Assembly: GCA_029940535.1 (NCBI GenBank)
Contig: JAPYUM010000020.1
Coordinates: forward strand, 1-55,335
Length of the DNA: 55,335 bases
Direction: 5' to 3'
DNA from: Vicinamibacterales bacterium
Lineage (GTDB): Bacteria; Acidobacteriota; Vicinamibacteria; Vicinamibacterales; UBA8438
Every line of letters begins with the position of its first letter. Position 1 is the stretch's first letter. The notes under the pieces are model-generated. The model saw nothing but the letters and a program-made list of their open reading frames with translations. It was not told the origin of the DNA and made no database searches. The position numbers were made by a program, and so were the translations under genes. Below, piece by piece: positions 44,352 through 52,253 of this stretch.

Positions 44352-44390
44352 CTCGGTTTCCGAGCGAGGCGCCCGCCTGCCGGCGTTACC
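44352..44390. repeat. Decayed repeat family A copy
   Basis: Directly after the DUF2231 TAG. GGTTTCCGAGCGAGGCG and CCCGCCTGCCGGCG follow the left end of the A element with several changes; the right terminus is not found. Further on, TCGGTCAAACACTG and GGTATTTTCCCTCTTC (44449-44480) resemble 11577-11612, a separate short repeat. Confidence 0.5.
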
Positions 44391-44511
44391 GCGTCAGCGT
44401 GTTGTCGCAGTCTCCCTGAAGGGCAATTCGCGACGTTCGAGGATCGTCGGTCAAACACTGCGGTATTTTCCCTCTTCGTCGGCGGCTCCCTATGCGACAA
44501 TTCCTGTCGCC

Positions 44512-45837
44512 ATGTTCAGACGGATCCTCTGCCTCGTGGTCAGTTCGTGGTGCCTCCTCAGTGTGGCCGCGGCCCAGGAGTGGCCACGCTTTCGGGGGCC
44601 GGACGGTGCCGGCATCGTCACGATGCCCGATGACCCGGCTCTACCCGACACCTGGAGTCGCACGCAAAACGTGGTCTGGCGCACCGACATCCCCGGGGTC
44701 GGCTGGAGTTCGCCGGTGGTGTGGGGTCGGACCGTTTTTGTCACCGCGGTCGTGAGCGACGGTGCGGTCGAAGCGCCGATTGGCGGCCTCTATCGCGACG
44801 GCGAGCGCCCCCCCCCGGTGGACGTCCATCATTGGATGGCCTACGCCGTTGACCTCGACAGCGGAGACATCCGTTGGCAGACAGAGCTCTTCAGCGGGGC
44901 ACCCGACCACAGCAAGCATCTCAAGAACAGTTTTGCCTCCGAAACACCGGTGACCGACGGCGAGCGGCTGTATGTCTACTTCGGCAATGTCGGTGTGTTC
45001 TGTCTTGACTTGGACGGCCGCGAGCTCTGGTCCGTGGAATGGCCACCGGTCCGCACGCGTTCCGGGTGGGGAACCGGCGCCTCGCCGGTCTTGCACAACG
45101 GCCGCCTCTATGTGGTGAGTGACAACGACGACCAGTCATTCATCACGGCCCTCAGCGCCGAGACCGGAGCGGAAGTGTGGCGCACCCCGCGTGATGAAGG
45201 CACGAACTGGGCGACACCGTATGTCTGGGAGCATGAGGTCCGGACCGAAATCGTGACGACCGGCGCCGATCAGGTCCGCTCCTACGATCTGGATGGGAGA
45301 CTGCTCTGGCAGCTTGGCGGATTGTCTTCGATCACGGTGCCGATGCCGTTCTCGCGCTTCGGACTGCTCTACCTCGAGGCCGGATACACGGGCGACCGCC
45401 AACGACCGGTGTACGCCATCCGGCCTGGCGCTACGGGCGACATCTCGCTCGAACCGGGCCAAACCAGCAACGACTACATCGCCTGGCACCTGCCGCAAGG
45501 CGGCACGTACAACACGTCCCCGCTAGTCTACGGCGACTACTACTACACGCTGATGGACCGAGGCTTCATGACCGCCCACGACGCCAGAACCGGCGAACAA
45601 ATCTACAGTCGCCGCCGCATCGCGGTCGGCACCGGCTTCACCGCATCACCCTGGGCCTACAACGGTCAGATTTTCGCGATGAGCGAAGAAGGCGAGACCT
45701 TCGTCATTCGGGCTGGGTCGGATTTTGAGGTGCTGCACACAAATGATCTCGACGAATTCACCTTGGCGACTCCGGCCATCGTGGATGCGAGCCTGATCAT
45801 CCGGACGCACTCGGCGCTCTACCGGATCGCAGAATAG
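44512..45837 (+). CDS. Secreted PQQ-type beta-propeller repeat protein
   Basis: 441 aa from ATG 44512; the frame is open from 44023, but that overlaps DUF2231 in another frame. Signal peptide at 1-22 (ILCLVVSSWCLLSVAAAQ), then WPRFRGPDGAG, the usual opening of this family. Propeller blades recur at GWSSPVVWGRTVFV, YAVDLDSGDIRWQTELF, GASPVLHNGRLYVVSD, TALSAETGAEVWRTP and DARTGEQIYSRR. Likely periplasmic. Such proteins resemble BamB and quinoprotein dehydrogenases but usually lack known catalysis. Function unassigned. Confidence 0.88.
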   Translation: MFRRILCLVVSSWCLLSVAAAQEWPRFRGPDGAGIVTMPDDPALPDTWSRTQNVVWRTDIPGVGWSSPVVWGRTVFVTAVVSDGAVEAPIGGLYRDGERPPPVDVHHWMAYAVDLDSGDIRWQTELFSGAPDHSKHLKNSFASETPVTDGERLYVYFGNVGVFCLDLDGRELWSVEWPPVRTRSGWGTGASPVLHNGRLYVVSDNDDQSFITALSAETGAEVWRTPRDEGTNWATPYVWEHEVRTEIVTTGADQVRSYDLDGRLLWQLGGLSSITVPMPFSRFGLLYLEAGYTGDRQRPVYAIRPGATGDISLEPGQTSNDYIAWHLPQGGTYNTSPLVYGDYYYTLMDRGFMTAHDARTGEQIYSRRRIAVGTGFTASPWAYNGQIFAMSEEGETFVIRAGSDFEVLHTNDLDEFTLATPAIVDASLIIRTHSALYRIAE

Positions 45838-45845
45838 TTGCCACC

Positions 45846-45977
45846 ATGAGCCTGTTCGTTCGACTTCGCAACTGGTTGGCCGCCCCGCAACTCGCCGCCG
45901 TGGACATGGAGAGCGAGGAGCGCCTCCGCATCCATAAGGCGATCCTCGCCGAAAACGGCTGGAGGCCAGAAGAGTAA
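45846..45977 (+). pseudogene. Stub resembling an N-terminus of a SAM methyltransferase
   Basis: 43 codons from ATG 45846: FVRLRNWLAAPQLAAVDMES, then EERLRIHKAILAENGWRPEE and TAA. The pattern (basic amphipathic start, then a helix before a first domain) resembles the N-terminus of sugar-cluster methyltransferases, but no SAM-binding domain follows. The next 40 codons in the same frame carry the end of a different protein (DegT-type). Could instead be a genuine small protein. Confidence 0.4.
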
Positions 45978-46097
45978 CCCCACGCGACCCGTATCGGTCG
46001 ACAGACGGTCAGCTTGCCGCTATCGGTCAAACTCTCCGACCGCGACGTGGACGATGTGATTCGCGCGGTCCGGCGGGTGCTGCTCCCCCACCAGTGA
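45978..46097 (+). pseudogene. C-terminal remnant of a DegT/DnrJ-type aminotransferase
   Basis: Forty codons in frame after the preceding TAA: ATRIGRQTVSLPLSVKLSDR followed by DVDDVIRAVRRVL and TGA. This matches the last segment of DegT/DnrJ/EryC1 sugar aminotransferases (SLPL-x4-LTDxDVDxVIxAVRxVL). No active-site Lys region or PLP domain remains. It suggests that a surface-sugar gene cluster was deleted here. No start codon or ribosome site belongs to it. Confidence 0.6.
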
Positions 46098-46105
46098 CCG
46101 ACGTG

Positions 46106-46213
46106 ATGGCCGACATGAGCCTCCCGGTGGAGGTAGACGATACGCTCATTCGGTCGGCCGAGGGCTACTGGGTAGGGTCCAAGTCAGGGGCCGTCGCCGT
46201 CAAGTCGACCTGA
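46106..46213 (+). other. Short open frame of uncertain status
   Basis: 35 codons from ATG 46106 (GTG 46094 overlaps the DegT remnant stop). The translation MSLPVEVDDTLIRSAEGYWV then GSKSGAVAVKST is not recognised. It may be a third gene fragment in the scar or chance. The whole 413-base stretch 45838-46250 holds nothing else. Confidence 0.25.
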
Positions 46214-46250
46214 CGTGTCGGGAACGCTAGTCCGCAGGACGGGCCTCGTA

Positions 46251-47087
46251 TCAGTCGGCTCTCGCCGTGGGGAGACCCTTGGCACATCGGACGCCCACAT
46301 TGCTGGTCTGCCCGGTCTGCGCGAACGGCAGCCGCACCGAGGTCCGCAACGCCGCCGCGAAGTTGAGCCAGGAACCACCTCGGGCGATACGCGAGTAGCC
46401 CGTCGCCGCGCCGGGAGGATTGATGGGAGGCGAGGATGCGTAGTACTGATCGTCCAGCCATCCGTCTACCCACTCCCAGACATTGCCGGTCATGTCGTAC
46501 ACCCCGAAATCGTTCGGGGGAAACGACCGCACGGGTGCCGTGTTCACCCAGGCGTCCCCGCCGCCGGTCGCGCCGGAGCAGCACCGGTCGGCGCCAAAAT
46601 TCGCCTCATCGCGCGACAGCTCCTGACTGGTGGCGTAGACCAGCCCGGCTTGTCCGCCCCGGGCCGCGTATTCCCACTCTGCCTCCGTGGGAAGCCGGCC
46701 GCCGGCCCACTCACAAAAGTCGACCGCGTCATCCCAACTCACGAGCACGACGGGATGATCCGCGGCCTGCGGAAACTCCGGCGACGGAGGGGCCGGGTGC
46801 CGGCTGTCAGCGACGAACTGCGCGTATTGGGCGATGGTCGCTTCGGCCCCCATCAGATCAAATGGCTCGAGGAACGTCACCTCATGGCCTGGCCGCTCAT
46901 TGTCGAGACACGACGTATCGGACTCCACACAACCCATACGAAACGTGCCGGCCGGGACTCGAATCCAACCGAGGTTGACAATCTGGGTAGCCACGCTCGC
47001 CGGGGCCGAACCGGCCGGCCGCGGCGCCATCAGGGCCAACGCCGCAACGCCGATCAGTGCCGTCACTGCAACGCAACTGGTTCGCAT
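46251..47087 (-). CDS. Secreted SUMF1/FGE-sulfatase domain protein
   Basis: 278 aa from ATG 47087. Signal peptide at 1-28 (VTALIGVAALALMAPRPAGS). FGE fold: WIRVPAGTFRMGC, EVTFLEPFDLMGAEATIAQY, VVLVSWDDAVDFCEWAGGRL, LPTEAEWEYAARGG, YDMTGNVWEWV and RIARGGSWLN. The two catalytic cysteines of true formylglycine-generating enzymes are replaced (LRTSVRLPFAQ where CxxxxC is expected), though the later GVRCAKG is present. It is therefore probably a structural or binding relative. No sulfatase gene is nearby. Confidence 0.87.
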   Translation of the reverse strand: MRTSCVAVTALIGVAALALMAPRPAGSAPASVATQIVNLGWIRVPAGTFRMGCVESDTSCLDNERPGHEVTFLEPFDLMGAEATIAQYAQFVADSRHPAPPSPEFPQAADHPVVLVSWDDAVDFCEWAGGRLPTEAEWEYAARGGQAGLVYATSQELSRDEANFGADRCCSGATGGGDAWVNTAPVRSFPPNDFGVYDMTGNVWEWVDGWLDDQYYASSPPINPPGAATGYSRIARGGSWLNFAAALRTSVRLPFAQTGQTSNVGVRCAKGLPTARAD

Positions 47088-47115
47088 TCGGTCGAGCCTG
47101 GGATCTCTTTCGCCG

Positions 47116-48999
47116 CTACCACCCAACCGTGTACATCATCCGGCGCGGGTCCGCGCCGGCCACCATCGTACCGGTCTCCGGGTTCCACAGAACGCCCTGC
47201 ATGCTGCCGACGGAGTACTCGGCCACAGCTTCGACGTCGTGTCCCAGCTCCCGCAACCGGCGAAAGACGTCCGGCGCCACCCGACTCTCAACCTGAACCG
47301 TGATCTCGGCGCCCGACTTGTAGAAGTTCGGATCAGCGGCGATCGCGAGACGCGGGGCTTCAACCGCTTCCTGAATGCTCATGCCAAAGTCGATGACATT
47401 GAGCAAGACCTGGAACTGGGTCTGACCGATGGTCTCGCCGCCGGGGGTGCCAAGCGCGAGAAACGGTGCTCCATCTCGCAGCACCAGCGTGGGCGCGTTG
47501 TTCAAGATCGGAATCTGTCCACCGCGAGCGTAGTTCAGGTCGTCCGGGTACGGTGAGGTCGACCCGACCCGGGTACCGTTGTTGAAGAAAAGTCCGGTAT
47601 CTCCCACCACCACCCCGGTGCCCCAGAGGCTGCCCAGCGTCGGGGTCGCGACCACGACGTTGCCCGCACCATCGACGACGGAGAAACTGGTCGCGCTACC
47701 GGGGTAGGTCGTTTCCGCGACCGCCAGTCCGGCCACGGGCGGCGCCGACCGACCGCTTGCCGCCGGCGTCCCAGGCGGCGCGCCGTGGTCGGGGTAATCG
47801 ACCACCGTATCGAGAGAGATCAGGGTCCGGCGGGTGTCGGCGAACGCCTTCGAGACCAACCCGTTGACGGGCACGTCCGCGTGCTCCGGATCGGCCACGA
47901 AGTGATACACGTCGGACTTCGCCACCTTGATCGCCTCCGTAATCAGATGCAGCGACTCAGCCGAGTTGTGCCCCAGCGCGGCCAGGTCGAACCCCTCGAC
48001 CAGGTTGAGTTGCATCGTCACTTCGAGCCCACCACGGGACGTGGCCGGGCTGCTGTACACGTCGTAGCCACGATAGGTCGTGTGGATCGGTTCGGCCCAG
48101 ATCGGTTCGTACGCGGCGAAGTCGGCTCGGGTGAGCAGTCCGTCGTTCCGCTGGTAGAACCGCACCATGTCCCGCGCCATGTCACCGCGATAGAACCGCG
48201 TGAACGCGGTTCGCAACCCTGCCTCTCGACCACGTCGGTCCAACCGGGCCGTATCTTCGGCTTCAACCAGCTTGTGGAACGTTCTGGCAAGGTCTGGATA
48301 GGTGACGAGCTGCCCCGCCACCGGCGGTTTGCCGTCGGGCAGAAACACGGACGCCGTCGATGGATACCGTCCGAGCAATTCGCGGGAACGCGCGATCGAC
48401 CGCGCCACGAACGGGTCCACCGGATGCCCCTGCTCGGCATACTCGATGGCCGGCTCCAGCACCTGTCCGAGGGTCATGGTGCCAAACCGTTCCAACAGGG
48501 CAATCCACCCGCCCAACAACCCCGGCACCACCCCGGCCTGCATACCGCGATGCAACGCTTCCGGCTCAAGGTCGGCGGCGTTGAGCGCCGCTGGCGCGGC
48601 CCCGGTCGCATTCAGTGAAAAGACACGACCCGTCTCGGCGTCGTAGATCGTCATGAAACCGTTGCCACCGGCCCCGGACATCATCGGCTCGACCTGGCCC
48701 AGCGTCGCGAACACCGCCACCGCGGCATCGGCGGCGTTGCCGCCCTGCATCAGGATCCGCATCCCCGCCATCGACGCCAGCGGATGCCCCGCCGTGACTA
48801 GGCCCCGCACGCCAGGCACGGCCGGACGATGCGCGGTGCGACCATCCGTGATCGGCTGGGCATCGACCGCGGGGGCGATCTCCGATGGATCGATCGCGGT
48901 GTCACCACCTGAGCAGCTCATTGTCAGCACCGCCCCTGCGAGCGCCGTCAGGATCGTGGCGCACGGAATCAGTGCCTGACGAACGCCCTTCATCTTCAC
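47116..48999 (-). CDS. ggt: Gamma-glutamyltransferase family lipoprotein
   Basis: 627 aa from GTG 48999 (ATG 48993 also possible). The lipobox AVLTMSCSG suggests a lipoprotein. GGT features are GLVTAGHPLASMAGMRILMQ, GGNAADAAVAV, MSGAGGNGFMTIYD, RSIARSRELL and the C-terminal GTPGGETIGQTQFQVLLNVI. The autoprocessing site reads GSATSFSVVDGAGN, where T-T-H-Y/F-S-V-V-D or TSHxSVVD is usual. A residue appears lost, so the nucleophile Thr may be displaced. The enzyme would hydrolyse glutathione or gamma-glutamyl peptides in the periplasm if active. Confidence 0.88.
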   Translation of the reverse strand: MKMKGVRQALIPCATILTALAGAVLTMSCSGGDTAIDPSEIAPAVDAQPITDGRTAHRPAVPGVRGLVTAGHPLASMAGMRILMQGGNAADAAVAVFATLGQVEPMMSGAGGNGFMTIYDAETGRVFSLNATGAAPAALNAADLEPEALHRGMQAGVVPGLLGGWIALLERFGTMTLGQVLEPAIEYAEQGHPVDPFVARSIARSRELLGRYPSTASVFLPDGKPPVAGQLVTYPDLARTFHKLVEAEDTARLDRRGREAGLRTAFTRFYRGDMARDMVRFYQRNDGLLTRADFAAYEPIWAEPIHTTYRGYDVYSSPATSRGGLEVTMQLNLVEGFDLAALGHNSAESLHLITEAIKVAKSDVYHFVADPEHADVPVNGLVSKAFADTRRTLISLDTVVDYPDHGAPPGTPAASGRSAPPVAGLAVAETTYPGSATSFSVVDGAGNVVVATPTLGSLWGTGVVVGDTGLFFNNGTRVGSTSPYPDDLNYARGGQIPILNNAPTLVLRDGAPFLALGTPGGETIGQTQFQVLLNVIDFGMSIQEAVEAPRLAIAADPNFYKSGAEITVQVESRVAPDVFRRLRELGHDVEAVAEYSVGSMQGVLWNPETGTMVAGADPRRMMYTVGW

Positions 49000-49142
49000 G
49001 TCATCTCACTCGCTCTGGCCGAGGACCGAACCGCCTGAATGCGCTGTTCAGCGGTCACAACTCCCCAATTTGCTCCCTTGTCACGCCTGTTCAGCCGCGC
49101 GCCGCGCTACCGACGTATGCAGCGAATCACGGCTACAGGACA

Positions 49143-49595
49143 CTAGCGCCTGACCGCGATACCGGTCACTTCGAACCGCGCGTCCCTCAGCAGCGTACCG
49201 CTGCCCACAAACGCGCGGGCCGGTGGATCGGCGGTGAAGTAGCTGGTGTACACCGCGTTGAAGTCGCCGAAAAACGCCACGTCTGAGCAAAACACCTGGA
49301 CGGTGACCAGGTCGCTCATGGTCATTCCTGCTTCGGCAAGCACGGCCTGTATCTGATCGAGCGCGTTGCGGGCTTCTTGTTGCGGATCATCGGGGACCTG
49401 CCCGTTTTCCAATCCAAGCCGTCCGGCCAGGTAGAGCGTGTCACCGGCGAGGACCGCGTCACTGAAGGGCGCGTCCACACTCCGCCCCGGCAAGTTGATC
49501 GCTCGCCGTTCCGGCTGCGCCGAGGTCGACGCAACGGCCCCGGCCACCAGTCCTCCCAAGACCAACCCTAGTCCGAACGTGTGCACCAATCTCAT
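49143..49595 (-). CDS. Exported RidA/YjgF-family protein
   Basis: 150 aa from ATG 49595. Signal peptide at 1-26 (FGLGLVLGGLVAGAVASTSAQ). RidA fold: APFSDAVLAGDTLYLAGRLG, ARNALDQIQAVLAEAGMTMSDLV-type helix, and PPARAFVGSGTLL with the conserved Arg that binds the substrate carboxylate in imine deaminases, then EVTGIAVR. Classical RidA is cytosolic, whereas this one is secreted. It lies between a periplasmic GGT and a quinone oxidoreductase whose stop is four bases upstream, so it may be co-transcribed with the latter. Confidence 0.88.
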   Translation of the reverse strand: MRLVHTFGLGLVLGGLVAGAVASTSAQPERRAINLPGRSVDAPFSDAVLAGDTLYLAGRLGLENGQVPDDPQQEARNALDQIQAVLAEAGMTMSDLVTVQVFCSDVAFFGDFNAVYTSYFTADPPARAFVGSGTLLRDARFEVTGIAVRR

Positions 49596-49599
49596 GCCT

Positions 49600-50580
49600 C
49601 TATCCTCCAATGGTCAGCACGGTCGACCCGGTCGTCTGGCGCGCCTCCAAGGCGCGGTGCGCCTCAGCCGCATCCTCGAGTGGGTACGTCTGACTGATGG
49701 CAATCTTGACGGCGCCACTCTCCACCACGCCGAACAGTTCTGCCGCCGTCGCGTCCAACTCCTCTCGCGTACTGATGTAGCTGGCGAGTGTCGGCCTGGT
49801 CAAGAAGAGCGACCCCCTGGTGGCGAGCGCACCTGGACTGAACGGGTCGACCGGACCCGACGCATTGCCGTAACTGACCATCAACCCACGCGGTTGCAGA
49901 CAGTCGAGCGACGCGATGAACGTATCCTTGCCAACCGAATCGTAGACCACCGGCACACCCGCCCCGTCGGTCAGCGCCTTGACCCGCTCGACGATGTTTT
50001 CGCGGGTGTAGACGATGGTGTGGTCGCAGCCGTGTGCCCGCGCGAGTTCCGCCTTCTCGTCGCTTCCGACCGTCCCAATGACCGTCGCGCCCAGATGCTT
50101 CGCCCACTGACAGGCGATGAGCCCGACGCCGCCGGCGGCCGCGTGCAGGAGTATGGTGTCCCCCGTCTTCACTGGATAGATGCGCCGCATCAGATACTGC
50201 ACGGTGCATCCTTTGAGCATCATGGCGGCCGCCTGCTCGTCGGTAATGCTGTCAGGAAGCGTCACGAGCCGATGCGCCTCGACCACGCGCCGCTCTGCGT
50301 AGCTGCCCAGGCTCATGCTGTAGGCGACCCGGTCGCCCACCTGCACGACGGTCACTCCCTCGCCAACGGCCTCCACGACGCCGGCGCCCTCGTTGCCGAT
50401 GATCGCCGGCATGGACGGCACCGGATACAGCCCCGTGCGGTGATACACGTCGATGAAGTTGAGACCGGCCGCGGTCTGGCGAATCAGCGCCTGCCCCGCA
50501 TCTGGAACCCCGGGGTCGACCTCGTCCCAGCGTAGCGCCTCGGGGCCGCCGTGCTCGTGAATCCGAATCGCTCTGGTCAT
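49600..50580 (-). CDS. Quinone oxidoreductase (MDR family)
   Basis: 326 aa from ATG 50580. Zinc-free medium-chain reductase: RIHEHGGPEALRWDEV, AAGLNFIDVYHRTGLY (about 40), IGNEGAGVVEAVGEG, VGDRVAYS, the NADPH motif LLHAAAGGVGLIACQWAKHLGA (first 20 residues lie near 147), and the Qor segment SYGNASGPVDPF. It reduces quinones or enones with NADPH. Four bases separate its stop from the exported RidA gene. Confidence 0.93.
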   Translation of the reverse strand: MTRAIRIHEHGGPEALRWDEVDPGVPDAGQALIRQTAAGLNFIDVYHRTGLYPVPSMPAIIGNEGAGVVEAVGEGVTVVQVGDRVAYSMSLGSYAERRVVEAHRLVTLPDSITDEQAAAMMLKGCTVQYLMRRIYPVKTGDTILLHAAAGGVGLIACQWAKHLGATVIGTVGSDEKAELARAHGCDHTIVYTRENIVERVKALTDGAGVPVVYDSVGKDTFIASLDCLQPRGLMVSYGNASGPVDPFSPGALATRGSLFLTRPTLASYISTREELDATAAELFGVVESGAVKIAISQTYPLEDAAEAHRALEARQTTGSTVLTIGG

Positions 50581-50751
50581 GTTTTTTTGACGCCTCCCTC
50601 TGGAACCCACGACGAGTGGGCAGTGGAATCATACCGCCGTGTCGGTCGCCAGACCGCGCGCATTCTCTTCTGCCGCGCGTGTCGGGAGGGAGCCAGCGCG
50701 GGTCTCGGCGTCGCCCGAGCTGCCACCGCAGGCTGGTAGACTGTGGCGCAC

Positions 50752-52074
50752 ATGGCTCCCGCCTTCGACGCGCATCATCCCCCCGACGAGGCGCTCGTCG
50801 CCGATTGCGTCCACTGCGGGTTCTGCTTGCCGGCCTGTCCTACGTATGTGCTCTGGGGACGAGAAACCGACTCGCCTCGCGGCCGGATTGCGCTCATCAA
50901 GGGCGCCCTGGAGGGGGACACCGACATCACCGACCCCGTCGCTCGCCACTTCGACACCTGCCTCGGCTGTATGGCTTGTGTCACGGCGTGTCCATCGGGC
51001 GTGCAGTACGACAAGCTGCTGGGGGCGACACGGCCGCAGATCGAGCGGCAGGTCGAACGCCCGCTCGCGGACCGACTGTTCCGACGTCTGATCTTCGGGC
51101 TCTTTCCGTATCCGGACCGGCTCCGAGTGGTGGCGCTCAAGCTCTGGGCCTACCAAAAACTGGGTCTCCGGCGGCTCGCGCGCGAGTCCGGTCTGTTGGC
51201 CTTGCTGCCGCAGCGACTACGGGCGATGGAAGCGGTCATGCCGCCGGTCTCACTTAGAGGCGCGTGGACCGACGTACCGGCGCGTGTGCCGGCGGTCGGT
51301 GAACGACGTCGCCGGGTGGGCCTGTTGTTGGGATGCGTGCAGCGGGTATTTTTTGATGATGTCAACGCCGCGACCATTCGGGTGCTGACGGCCGAAGGGT
51401 GTGAAGTCGTGATTCCGCCCTCCCAAGGCTGCTGCGGTGCACTGATGCTGCACGCAGGTCTCGAAGAGGACGCGGCCGCGATGGCCAGACGGTTCATCGA
51501 CGCCTTCGACTCGGAAGCCGCCGATGTCGACGCCATCGTCATCAACTCCGCCGGCTGCGGCTCATCGCTGAAGGAGTACGGACATCTCTTGCGGGACGAC
51601 CCCAGATACGCCGCGCGCGCCCAAGCGCTGGCTGACAAGTGCAAAGACATCGCGGAACTGCTGGCCGAAATGGAGCCGCGCGCTGCACGGCACCCCGTCC
51701 CACTCAGCGTGGCCTACCACGACGCCTGCCACCTGCAGCATGCGCAGGGTGTGACGGCCGCACCACGACAGGTCCTGGCCACCATTCCTGAACTGGATGT
51801 CCGCGAGGTCCCCGAAGCCGGCATCTGCTGCGGGTCTGCCGGCATCTACAACCTGGTTGAGCCAACGACCGCGAGTGGCTTGGGTGACCGGAAGGCCTCG
51901 AATATCCGGACGACCGGTGCCGAGGCGGTGGTGTCGAGCAATCCAGGGTGTCTGCTCCAGATCGCCAGCCGGCTGGAACAAGCCGGCGTCCCGGCCCGCA
52001 CCTACCACATGGTGGAACTGGTCGATGCCTCGATCCGCGGCGTCAGTCTTGGCACCGGCACAGACATCGGTTGA
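50752..52074 (+). CDS. glcF: Glycolate oxidase iron-sulfur subunit
   Basis: 440 aa from ATG 50752 (GTG 50743 possible). Two N-terminal [4Fe-4S] clusters: CVHCGFCLPACPTYV near residue 20 and CLGCMACVTACPSG near 67. Two CCG domains for further clusters: QGCCGALMLHAG and GICCGSAGIYN. GlcF passes electrons from the flavin subunits to the quinone pool. The gene converges with glcE/glcD, which lie on the other strand, so the operon is split. Repeat A3 lies in the convergent gap. Confidence 0.94.
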   Translation: MAPAFDAHHPPDEALVADCVHCGFCLPACPTYVLWGRETDSPRGRIALIKGALEGDTDITDPVARHFDTCLGCMACVTACPSGVQYDKLLGATRPQIERQVERPLADRLFRRLIFGLFPYPDRLRVVALKLWAYQKLGLRRLARESGLLALLPQRLRAMEAVMPPVSLRGAWTDVPARVPAVGERRRRVGLLLGCVQRVFFDDVNAATIRVLTAEGCEVVIPPSQGCCGALMLHAGLEEDAAAMARRFIDAFDSEAADVDAIVINSAGCGSSLKEYGHLLRDDPRYAARAQALADKCKDIAELLAEMEPRAARHPVPLSVAYHDACHLQHAQGVTAAPRQVLATIPELDVREVPEAGICCGSAGIYNLVEPTTASGLGDRKASNIRTTGAEAVVSSNPGCLLQIASRLEQAGVPARTYHMVELVDASIRGVSLGTGTDIG

Positions 52075-52148
52075 CCGGCTGCCGCGCTGTGACCCCGCGG
52101 AGTCAAATGCCGCGACGTCCACCCTCCACGGGCACCTCGGCAGGAGGG

Positions 52149-52253
52149 GGTTTTCTGACGAGGCGTCTGTCTGGCCAGGCGCGAGGAGGGAGCAGCCAGG
52201 TGGGCTGTGACCGACGAAGCAACACCGCTAGACTGGCGCCTCGTCGGAAAACC
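52149..52253. repeat. Repeat family A, copy 3 (inverted)
   Basis: 105 bases, opposite orientation to copies 1 and 2. Left end GGTTTTCTGACGAGGCG, right end CGCCTCGTCGGAAAACC. The right end adjoins the glcE TAG. It lies between the convergent glcF and glcE genes, where a two-way terminator would be useful. Confidence 0.87.
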
